16,539 nucleotides of DNA from Oscillospiraceae bacterium (GTDB taxonomy: Bacteria > Bacillota > Clostridia > Oscillospirales > Oscillospiraceae): contig WRMX01000039.1 of the NCBI GenBank assembly GCA_009776905.1, positions 5,036 through 21,574 of the forward strand, in the 5' to 3' direction. Below the pieces are notes generated by a model. The model had not been told where the DNA came from, searched no databases, and was given only the letters and a program-made list of their open reading frames with translations. How positions within the stretch are numbered: the stretch's first letter is position 1; the number at the start of each line of letters is the position of its first letter. Made by a program: the position numbers and the translations under genes. Shown here piece by piece: positions 6,888 through 12,755 of the stretch.

Positions 6888-9197
6888 CTAATTCCTCTCG
6901 GCGGCATCCTTATTGATCAACGTCACCTCGACGATAGAGCCATATGCCGTCTCCTCGTCCGCAGCTATCGACTGCACGGACACCGCCGCGCGAGCATCGG
7001 AACGCAGCGCCCCCGTCGTCCTGATAAACAACCCGAGCTCCTCAAGCGCCTGTTTCGCAGCGGAATATGACATCCCGGAAAGGTGCGGCACAGTGACCAT
7101 CTCCTTCGGAACGTCGCCGCCCGCATAAATCGCAATCGTCGTCCCGGATGCCACATATGCATTGGGCGCCGGGTATTGCGCCGTGACGCTGTCCGAATCG
7201 CCGACAATCCGGTAATCGAAGCCAAGACCTTCCAATAGTTCTTTAGCATCTTCGAGGCTCCTGCCCGCTAGCTTTGGCACATCGATGTTAATATCCGCAA
7301 GGTCTTCCTGCGTATAATGAGGGCGAATCCCCAGGCTCAATGGCAGGATATCGGCCAGCATGTTGCCGACGACAGGCGCCGCCATCGCGCCGCCGCTGAT
7401 GTTGATGCCCGTCTCATGGCTCGGCGTGTCTAACAGCAGCAAAATAATGATCTCCGGATCGTCGGCAGGCGCAAATCCGATGAAAGAAACGATATAATCC
7501 TTTTCTATGGCATTTTCATCATCTATTCCGGTCAATTGTTCGACATTCTCCGACGTCCCCGTCTTCCCGCCTACTCTGTAACCGGTGACCTGCGCGTTCT
7601 TGCCGGTCCCTTCGTTGACGACCTCTTCCAAAATTCTACGTACAGACTCCGACGTTTCGGAGCTGACGACTCTGCGCAATACCGTAGGCTCAGTCGCCTC
7701 GACAATCTTCCCGTTGCTGTCGGTGATTTGCTGGATCATATACGGCTGCATGAGATACCCGCCGTTGATTGTCGCGGCCGCTGCGGTTATCATTTGAATT
7801 GGCGTCACTTTGAACGTCTGGCCGAACGACGCGGCGGCAAGCTGCGACTGGTTATTCCTATTAAAGAAGACGCTCTCGTCCCACCACAGGCTGCGCCCTT
7901 CCACCTCATCGTCAAGGCCGGTCTTATTAAACAGCCCGAACGCATCGATATATTTGTAAAACGCTTGCGCACCAATTTTGAGGCTCATATTCACCAGCGC
8001 GATGTTGCAAGAATTTTCCAGCGCCTCATCGAGCGTCTGCTTACCATGCCCATATATATTCCAGCAATGCAGCAGGTCGTCTTCCTCGCGCCCCTTGACT
8101 TCCATTGCCCCCGTGCAGTCAAAAAGCTCATCGGGAGCTATAACATTTTCTTCCAACGCCATCGCAAGAGTCATAATCTTAAAAACCGACCCCGGCTCAT
8201 ACGTGTCCGACAACGCCTTATTGCGCCACTGGAGCAATTGCGCCGCCCGCAAAGCGTTCGCGAGTTCCTCCTCGTCTGTGATGCCGCTCAGCTTCTCGGC
8301 CTCTCTCCCGGACACCTCGAGAAAGTTGTTGGGGTCATAATTAGGATAACTGGCAAGCCCCCGGATAGCCCCCGTCTTTGGATCCATCGCAATGCACACG
8401 GCGCCCTTTTGAACGTCATAATCGATCATCGCCTGCTCTAAATGCTTCTCAATATAATATTGGATGCTCGAATCGATCGTCAGTGTAATATTGTTCCCGT
8501 CTTGTGCGGCGTAAAAGTCGTTATACTCCTCAAAAAGCAAGTCAGTCCCCCTTGCGTTCTTCATGCGAAGGAGCCTGCCGTTCACGCCGGTCAGCATGCT
8601 GTCATAACGTCGCTCGATGCCGTCGAGGCCCATATTGTCCAAACCCACAAAACCGAGGATTTGGCTCGCGAGATTGTCATTCGGATAATAGCGCTTCGTA
8701 GCCGGTTCGAGATAGATTCCAGTCAAACTATTCGCCTTAATAAACTCGCGGACAGCGTCGGCCTCATCGCTTTCTACATAACGCTTGACGATTTGATATT
8801 GGGATGATGTTTTCGCCGCCATTGTGATGATAGGTTCTCGGGGAACGTCGAGCATGTCGGACAATGCGTCCGCAATGAACGAAATGCTAAATCCATCTCT
8901 GTCGATCTCATACGGGCTTATGAAAACGTTTTCGACAGCCGCGCTCATGGCCAGGATTTTTCCGTTCGTGTCATATATCGTGCCGCGTGACGCGGTCAGC
9001 GTGGTGCGGCTCAACTGGCTTTGCAGCGCGCGGCTCTCATAGTAGCTGTTTTCGGTGATTTGCAGCCTGTAAAGCCTCACGGCCAGCACAATAAACACAG
9101 CAACGCCGCATACCGCCAATAAGAACAGTATGCGGGCCATGTTTCTCCCGCCTCGCTTTTTCGCAGGCATTTTTTTCGCAATCACCCTGCCGGACAT
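6888..9197 (-). CDS. ftsI: Class B penicillin-binding protein with two PASTA domains (FtsI/SpoVD type)
   Basis: This is a membrane-anchored D,D-transpeptidase that crosslinks septal peptidoglycan as the partner of FtsW. A basic N terminus precedes a single membrane helix (about 22-42), then the pedestal domain, then the transpeptidase domain. The catalytic motifs, numbered from the ATG, are SVFK (S337, K340), SCN (396-398) and KTG in GGKTGTSE (545-547). Two PASTA domains of about 60 residues follow, one starting near IDVPKLAGRSL and one near VTVPHLSGMS. The family member could be the vegetative PBP2B/FtsI or the sporulation enzyme SpoVD; position and domain layout do not decide this. The ATG at 9197 (769 residues) is preferred to the adjacent GTG at 9200 because GGGGAG lies 5 nt before the ATG. 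Confidence 0.96.
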   Translation of the reverse strand: MSGRVIAKKMPAKKRGGRNMARILFLLAVCGVAVFIVLAVRLYRLQITENSYYESRALQSQLSRTTLTASRGTIYDTNGKILAMSAAVENVFISPYEIDRDGFSISFIADALSDMLDVPREPIITMAAKTSSQYQIVKRYVESDEADAVREFIKANSLTGIYLEPATKRYYPNDNLASQILGFVGLDNMGLDGIERRYDSMLTGVNGRLLRMKNARGTDLLFEEYNDFYAAQDGNNITLTIDSSIQYYIEKHLEQAMIDYDVQKGAVCIAMDPKTGAIRGLASYPNYDPNNFLEVSGREAEKLSGITDEEELANALRAAQLLQWRNKALSDTYEPGSVFKIMTLAMALEENVIAPDELFDCTGAMEVKGREEDDLLHCWNIYGHGKQTLDEALENSCNIALVNMSLKIGAQAFYKYIDAFGLFNKTGLDDEVEGRSLWWDESVFFNRNNQSQLAAASFGQTFKVTPIQMITAAAATINGGYLMQPYMIQQITDSNGKIVEATEPTVLRRVVSSETSESVRRILEEVVNEGTGKNAQVTGYRVGGKTGTSENVEQLTGIDDENAIEKDYIVSFIGFAPADDPEIIILLLLDTPSHETGINISGGAMAAPVVGNMLADILPLSLGIRPHYTQEDLADINIDVPKLAGRSLEDAKELLEGLGFDYRIVGDSDSVTAQYPAPNAYVASGTTIAIYAGGDVPKEMVTVPHLSGMSYSAAKQALEELGLFIRTTGALRSDARAAVSVQSIAADEETAYGSIVEVTLINKDAAERN

Positions 9198-9245
9198 CAC
9201 TACTCCCCTTTAATATGTATTATGCTGTTATCATTATTCGGCTTC

Positions 9246-9378
9246 CCGGCCAAAGGCCGTCCGAATGTCATTCACCTGCTCCCATCCGGCCAAAGGCCGT
9301 CTGTATGCCATCCACCTGCTCCGTCCGGCCAAAGGCCGTCCGAATGTCATTCACCTGCTCCCATCCGGCCAAAGGCCG
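9246..9378. repeat. Four-copy ~40-nt hairpin repeat in the ftsL-PBP gap
   Basis: The 14-nt core CCGGCCAAAGGCCG occurs at 9246-9259, 9286-9299, 9325-9338 and 9365-9378, giving periods of 40, 39 and 40 nt. Each core can form a 5-bp hairpin with an AAA loop. The linkers between cores 1-2 and 3-4 are nearly the same (GTCATTCACCTGCTCCCAT), while the linker between cores 2-3 is diverged. This suggests duplication of an 80-nt double unit. No open frame uses the array convincingly. It occupies most of the 193-bp gap, a junction that is short in most dcw clusters. Confidence 0.9.
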
Positions 9379-9390
9379 ACCATCAGACGC

Positions 9391-9972
9391 CTACCCGCCC
9401 GCACCGTCCAGCAGCGATGAGATGAACGAACCAAAACCCTCGGCAGCGTCGTCGGCTGCGCCGCCTAAAATCTCTGCCCTGTCTGCGGACGCGCCGCGGA
9501 TGACATCTCCGCCATCGGTATCGGGCCGCGACATTCCAAGCGTATCCCGCGCATACCGTTCGACTTCCTTCATGTCAATGACGCTCTCGAAAGCAATCTC
9601 AAGCTTTCTCCCCTGCTCCGTGAGCTCCGTCATCTGGTTTCCCAGCCTCACAGTCTCGGAAGCTATCTCGTTATAGCTGATCTGCGCAAGAATGATGAAT
9701 ATCATCATGACTCCGGCGAATACCGTCCCGAAAACCGCAAAGTATGAAACAGCTTGCGTTTTGGTTGCCGTTCTCGCATTCTCACGTGTGAGTGCCTGCT
9801 CCCTCGGAATCGCTCGCTCCCACGGCCGCGCTTGCTGCTCGGCTGCCGGCTCGCCGACCGATCCGCTCTCCGGTTCTGCATACGGTTCTTCATATGGCCT
9901 TATGTCCGGGGCTGCTGTGCCATAAAAACTGCCGTATCTGTAATCAGGAATTCTCGCTGCCTCTGCGGCCAT
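9391..9972 (-). CDS. ftsL: FtsL-like septum component
   Basis: This is a small bitopic divisome protein, expected to pair through its coiled coil with a DivIC-like partner and FtsQ and to activate the FtsW-PBP pair. It has 193 residues: a long acidic, Pro/Tyr-rich cytosolic region (1-70), one membrane helix (about 74-96) and an external coiled coil (about 97-130, with heptad-like L/I spacing). Then comes VERYARDTLGMSRP, which resembles the conserved end of FtsL/DivIC proteins, and a Gly/Ala/Asp-rich tail. Sequence conservation in this family is low, so the call rests on architecture and position between rsmH and the PBP. It is longer than typical FtsL (about 100-130) at both ends. GAGAGGG precedes the ATG. 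Confidence 0.85.
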   Translation of the reverse strand: MAAEAARIPDYRYGSFYGTAAPDIRPYEEPYAEPESGSVGEPAAEQQARPWERAIPREQALTRENARTATKTQAVSYFAVFGTVFAGVMMIFIILAQISYNEIASETVRLGNQMTELTEQGRKLEIAFESVIDMKEVERYARDTLGMSRPDTDGGDVIRGASADRAEILGGAADDAAEGFGSFISSLLDGAGG

Positions 9973-10037
9973 ATAAAGATCACCCTCTCATCAAATATCT
10001 CTGCTCCGCCGCCATGCTCCGGCATCCTGCCGCGTAG

Positions 10038-11072
10038 TCAAACCTTCTCCGCGATTCGAAGCTTCGCGCTCCGCGCCCTGCTGTTGCTGCCCGCCTCATC
10101 GTCGCCCGGAACAATCGGCTTTTTCGTAATCACCTTCAACGTCGGCACCACGCCGCAAACACAAACGGGAAAGTCCTTTGGGCAAGTACAGCCCCTTGCA
10201 TGCTGCGCGAATGAATTTTTAACCAGCCTATCTTCCAACGAATGGAAGCTGATGACGCATATCCTCCCGCCCGTCTTCAACATTTCCGGAGCAATCTCCA
10301 GCACGCGGCTTAAGGCGCCCAGTTCATCATTGACCGCAATGCGTATGGCCTGAAAGCTGCGCTTTGCAGGATGCTGCGCTTCGCGCCTTGCTGCAGCGGG
10401 CATTGCCGATTTTATGATTTCCACCAGCTCAAACGTCGATGCTATCGAGGCAATTTCACGTTTCCTTATAATAGCTGCCGCGATCCGCCCCGCAAACTTC
10501 TCTTCTCCATATTCATATAATATATTGCGCAACCTATCTTGCGGCCATGTATTCACAACCGTATGCGCCGTCTGCTCCTGATTCTTGTCCATCCGCATGT
10601 CGAGAGGCGCATCATGCATATACGAGAACCCGCGCTCGACATCGTCCAGATGAGGCGACGACACTCCGAGGTCGAAAAGCATGCCGTCAACCTTGCCCAC
10701 GCCCTCGGTATCCAAAATCTGCTTCAGATCGGCGAAATTCGCGTGTACGAAGCTGATTATCCCGGCATATTCCGAAAGCAGCGCTCTTGCTTCTTTAATC
10801 GCGTCGGCATCGCGGTCTATCGCGATAATCCTCCCGCCGCGCGACCCTTCGGCCATCTCGTCTGCCTTCCCGCCGCGCGACCCTTCGGCCATCTCGTCTG
10901 CCTTCCCGCCGCGCATCTCTTCAGCCATCGCGGAAGCCTTCCCGCCGCGCATTATCTCGGTCATCGCTCGTGTATGCCCTCCGCGTCCGAGCGTGCCATC
11001 AATATATATCCCCGATGGATCGATGTTGAGCCCCTCTATGCTCTCCCGCAACATCACCGGAGTATGAATCAT
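10038..11072 (-). CDS. rsmH: 16S rRNA (cytosine-1402-N4)-methyltransferase RsmH (MraW) with an expanded internal repeat
   Basis: RsmH methylates N4 of C1402 in the decoding centre of 16S rRNA, using S-adenosylmethionine. Family hallmarks are HTPVML at the N terminus, motif I GTLGRGGH (26-33), the acidic strand IIAIDRDADAI (82-92), DLGVSSPHLDDVERGFSY, and the C-terminal region with FHSLEDRLVK. The 344-residue length exceeds the usual ~310 because residues 34-81 are four tandem 12-residue units ending in RGGK or RGGR. One unit is what the family normally has between motif I and the IIAID strand. The extra 36 residues would lie in a loop or helix after motif I, next to the cofactor site. The ATG overlaps the mraZ stop (TGATG), implying coupled translation. 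Confidence 0.96.
   Translation of the reverse strand: MIHTPVMLRESIEGLNIDPSGIYIDGTLGRGGHTRAMTEIMRGGKASAMAEEMRGGKADEMAEGSRGGKADEMAEGSRGGRIIAIDRDADAIKEARALLSEYAGIISFVHANFADLKQILDTEGVGKVDGMLFDLGVSSPHLDDVERGFSYMHDAPLDMRMDKNQEQTAHTVVNTWPQDRLRNILYEYGEEKFAGRIAAAIIRKREIASIASTFELVEIIKSAMPAAARREAQHPAKRSFQAIRIAVNDELGALSRVLEIAPEMLKTGGRICVISFHSLEDRLVKNSFAQHARGCTCPKDFPVCVCGVVPTLKVITKKPIVPGDDEAGSNSRARSAKLRIAEKV
10834..10977 (-). repeat. 36-bp in-frame tandem repeat inside rsmH
   Basis: Four units start at 10834, 10870, 10906 and 10942. The first two (plus-strand order) are identical over 36 bp; the other two show point differences. Each encodes 12 residues: TRAMTEIMRGGK, ASAMAEEMRGGK, ADEMAEGSRGGK and ADEMAEGSRGGR in protein order. 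The gradient from diverged to identical suggests stepwise duplication towards the C-terminal side of the array, the last step being recent. Confidence 0.95.
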
Positions 11073-11488
11073 CAGAAATCAAGCTCCATGAACACATCGG
11101 CGATGTTCTCCGGCGTTGTCTCCGCTTCATCGACCGCAACCCAAGTATCGGAATCCCAAACTTCCGCGCATTCGCCGACGCCCACGACAGTCACATTCTT
11201 GCTGAGCCCGGCAAAAGTCCGTTGAATCTGCGACAGCAATATGCGCCCCTGTCCGTCCAATTCACACTTATCGGCATGCGCAAAGAGCGGGCGCATTTTT
11301 ATCTGCTTTGCCTTTGGCATCGCCTTAGTCTTCTCGGAAAACCTTTCCCAGCTCTCGCTTGAATATAGCGACAGGCATTTCTCCATGGAAAGCGTCACGT
11401 AAAAAACTTCCCCGAGCTCTTCGCGAAGCCGCGCAGGGATAAACAAACGCCCTTTGGCATCGATCGCGTGCTTATATATGCCCGTCAA
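11072..11488 (-). CDS. mraZ: Transcriptional regulator MraZ
   Basis: MraZ is the DNA-binding autoregulator of the dcw operon. It forms a ring of subunits that contact short direct repeats near the promoter. Two tandem SpoVT/AbrB-like half domains are visible, each with the DxxGR signature: DAKGRLFIPARLREEL and DGQGRILL. The start is taken as the TTG at 11486-11488, giving 138 residues. It follows CGGGGAG with 5-nt spacing and puts TGIYKHAIDAKGR at the N terminus, as in the family. A longer frame from a GTG at 11536 would add 16 basic residues encoded partly by the repeat array, and is less likely. The stop overlaps the rsmH start. Confidence 0.95.
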   Translation of the reverse strand: MTGIYKHAIDAKGRLFIPARLREELGEVFYVTLSMEKCLSLYSSESWERFSEKTKAMPKAKQIKMRPLFAHADKCELDGQGRILLSQIQRTFAGLSKNVTVVGVGECAEVWDSDTWVAVDEAETTPENIADVFMELDF

Positions 11489-11526
11489 GCTGTCTCCCCG
11501 CCTTTCTTTTGCCGTCGTGAGTCTCC

Positions 11527-11640
11527 GTTCCGCCACCCGGACGCCTATTGCTCAGATGTTCCGCCACCCGGATGCCTTCGCTCGGACGCTCCGTTGCTCG
11601 GATGCCTTCGCGCGGATGCTCCGTTGCTCAAGCCTCGCGC
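11527..11640. repeat. ~30-nt tandem array in the dcw leader
   Basis: Four diverged units of 30-31 nt begin near 11527, 11558, 11588 and 11618, with consensus around TCCGNNNCYCGGATGCCTTCGCTCGGATG. The first two share GTTCCGCCACCCGG and the last two share GCTCCGTTGCTC. The array lies between the MraZ boxes and the ribosome binding site of mraZ, so it would be part of the 5' untranslated leader of the operon mRNA. Confidence 0.8.
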
Positions 11641-11659
11641 TTCGTGATAATGGGATTTT

Positions 11660-11690
11660 CCCACACTTTTCCCCACTTTTCACCACTTCG
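11660..11690 (-). promoter_or_regulatory. MraZ operator: three 10-nt-spaced boxes
   Basis: On the minus strand AAGTG recurs three times with exact 10-nt spacing; the plus-strand complements are CACTTC (11684-11689), CACTTT (11674-11679) and CACTTT (11664-11669). Read on the minus strand the block is GAAGTGGTGAAAAGTGGGG followed by AAAAGTGTGGGA, so the TGGG-type core of known MraZ sites is also present. It starts immediately downstream of the -10 element. Known MraZ sites are direct repeats with this 10-nt period, so autoregulation of the operon is likely. Confidence 0.8.
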
Positions 11691-11698
11691 GTTTCCCC

Positions 11699-11727
11699 AT
11701 TATAAATGCACCAAAACTAAAAAGCAA
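11699..11727 (-). promoter_or_regulatory. dcw operon promoter (P-mraZ)
   Basis: The minus strand carries TTGCTT (11722-11727), a 17-nt spacer and a perfect TATAAT (11699-11704). It is the only strong vegetative promoter upstream of mraZ and is flanked by a terminator upstream and MraZ boxes downstream. The 5' leader would be about 200 nt. Confidence 0.8.
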
Positions 11728-11732
11728 TAGCA

Positions 11733-11782
11733 AAATCAAAAAAAAATAAAAAAGTTTTAAAACGGTGAGTTTTAAAACTTTT
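11733..11782 (-). terminator. Intrinsic terminator upstream of the dcw operon
   Basis: A perfect 14-bp inverted repeat, AAAAGTTTTAAAAC (11750-11763) and GTTTTAAAACTTTT (11769-11782), encloses a 5-nt loop. On the minus strand it is followed by a run of T residues interrupted once by A. It would end transcripts entering from the DUF3791 side, 22 bp before the -35 box of P-mraZ. The stem is AT-rich, unlike classical GC stems. Confidence 0.75.
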
Positions 11783-11915
11783 CTGCTGTTGATTATTCTA
11801 TTAGCTATACTTCGCCACGCCGTGACGCCCTGCCCCCGCTCTCGTCAACACTTAACTAGCCCGCAATGCTCAGCGCCCGCCCCGGCAGGGCGCCGCCTCC
11901 TCAGAGGCAAATCCC

Positions 11916-11990
11916 TTAATTACCACTCTTTTCAAAATCTATCGCATATATAATCTCACTTGGCCCATGATAAAGCGTAAAATCATTCAC
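11916..11990 (-). pseudogene. DUF3990-like remnant (truncated after 24 codons)
   Basis: The frame starts at a GTG (11988-11990) overlapping the DUF3791 stop as GTGA and reads VNDFTLYHGPSEII, then AIDFEKSGN and TAA. The LYHG..EII pattern matches the start of DUF3990 proteins as I remember them, and such genes are typically coupled directly downstream of DUF3791 genes. DUF3990 proteins are normally 150 residues or more. The 130 bp after the stop, up to the terminator, show no recognisable continuation in any frame. I infer that the partner was lost by deletion or replacement. Nothing else is seen in 11783-11915 beyond a small GC-rich imperfect palindrome. Confidence 0.55.
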
Positions 11991-12214
11991 GCTCCTTGTG
12001 CCTTTTGCAACTCCCCAGTCAGAAACTCGGCCATATACTCAAATCCCTGTGTGTGGAAAGCAGGATATCCATTAAGGGTCTTTTCGATAAAGCCGTATTT
12101 TTCGAGTAACTCCGCAGTGTCTGTCACAGACATGCCGAGTTCATCTGCTGTATACTTTACTACAAACACAAGCCAAAGCGCGCGATCTGCTTCAGTATGC
12201 TTCGATGTTTTCAT
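11987..12214 (-). CDS. DUF3791-like small protein
   Basis: A 75-residue protein with the DUF3791 pattern: an N-terminal helix region (ALWLVFVVKYTADELGMSVTDTAELLEKYGFIE) and a C-terminal FHTQGFEYMAEFL. The HTQG motif is the best marker. It has an ATG start behind GAGGTG. DUF3791 genes usually precede a DUF3990 gene, an arrangement suggestive of a two-gene module such as toxin-antitoxin; its molecular function is not established to my knowledge. Here the partner is only a remnant, so this would be an orphan. A TATAAT-like -10 about 45 nt upstream lies within one arm of an inverted repeat (12253-12263). Confidence 0.75.
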   Translation of the reverse strand: MKTSKHTEADRALWLVFVVKYTADELGMSVTDTAELLEKYGFIEKTLNGYPAFHTQGFEYMAEFLTGELQKAQGA

Positions 12215-12252
12215 AGATTCACCTCATCATTGTGTGGTCCGAATTCTCCATC

Positions 12253-12383
12253 CATTATAGCATGAGTGAAGCGAATGCTATAATGTGCCATGTGGCGCGT
12301 CCCGCGCCACGGCTTCAATTAATCTATAGTGATTACGCAATAATCACTATAGCACAAATAACGAAGCGCAACAATAGTTATTT
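12253..12383. repeat. Four consecutive perfect inverted repeats
   Basis: Within 131 bp there are four hairpins in a row. (1) CATTATAGCAT 12253-12263 pairs with 12275-12285, 11 bp, loop 11 nt. (2) GTGGCGCG 12292-12299 pairs with 12303-12310, 8 bp, loop TCC. (3) CTATAGTGATTA 12324-12335 pairs with 12341-12352, 12 bp, loop CGCAA. (4) AAATAAC 12356-12362 pairs with 12377-12383, 7 bp. All stems are perfect. No long T run follows any of them, so they are not typical terminators. They may be a mosaic of palindromic units or mobile-element ends. Confidence 0.75.
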
Positions 12384-12495
12384 GCCGACGGGTTTTTTTA
12401 CCGATGGGGCGCAGATATAAATAATTGGTAGTTACCGCACCAACCCCCGCCCTCATTAGGAGAGAGCGTAAGTGATCGGAACCGCCAGTATCATT

Positions 12496-12573
12496 GAAAA
12501 AATCTACAGTCTTGCCAACGGAAACTTTGATATCCATGCGCAGCAGTTCCATGTAGATATTATTCTCAAGCAC
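12496..12573 (-). pseudogene. Fragment of a DUF4143-type AAA ATPase gene
   Basis: The minus strand encodes LENNIYMELLRMDIKVSVGK then TVDFF. This matches the conserved LENIVYxELLRRGYxVxVGK...EVDF segment near the C terminus of the widespread AAA-domain/DUF4143 proteins. An in-frame TAG lies directly upstream, and after VDFF the frame continues to about 12319 without recognisable family sequence. Only some 25 residues of a protein of about 400 remain, so this is a decayed remnant rather than a gene. The match is from memory of the family. Confidence 0.5.
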
Positions 12574-12613
12574 CTAGCGACATATGAATCACTTGCTTCA
12601 AAACAACCTCTGT

Positions 12614-12740
12614 CCTAATGGGCAATGTCCATTAGGAAGCAACCACGGAAACCTAAATAATAACGATACAGGCAACCGATAGATGGAAAAAGCAGCGAGG
12701 GGAGACCCTCTAGCGAATTGCATTTCAAGTGAGCTCGCAA
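12614..12740 (+). other. Possible structured RNA segment (group II intron domain I-like?)
   Basis: No gene is seen in 12574-12755. On the plus strand a series of small elements suggests a folded RNA: CCTAATGG (12614-12621) pairs with CCATTAGG (12629-12636); GGAAACC and GGCAACC follow about 17 nt apart; GAGGG-GAGA-CCCTC is a stem closed by a GNRA tetraloop; TTGC and GCAA can pair; ATCC-GGC-GGAT is a small hairpin. The order resembles part of domain I of bacterial group II introns, but no 5' GTGYG end, domain V or reverse transcriptase is visible. At best this is an intron fragment. Confidence 0.3.
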
Positions 12741-12755
12741 CATCCGGCGGATAAG

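Noticed and set aside
7536..8441. Long plus-strand open frame (301 codons) opposite the PBP gene.
   Set aside because: It is the antisense shadow of a strongly conserved gene; the composition is typical of reverse-frame translation and no domain is seen.
9246..9378. Possible CRISPR array because of regular ~40-nt repeats.
   Set aside because: The linkers are themselves repeated rather than unique, the repeat core is only 14 nt, and no cas gene is present; it is a tandem repeat.
11489..11536. N-terminal extension of MraZ from the GTG at 11536.
   Set aside because: The extra residues are not typical of MraZ, the GTG lies in the repeat array, and the TTG at 11488 has an excellent ribosome binding site at the family start.
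12319..12573. 84-codon minus-strand frame taken as an intact gene.
   Set aside because: Only the first 25 residues resemble a known family; it has an in-frame stop directly upstream and the rest crosses the hairpin cluster, so it is described as a remnant.
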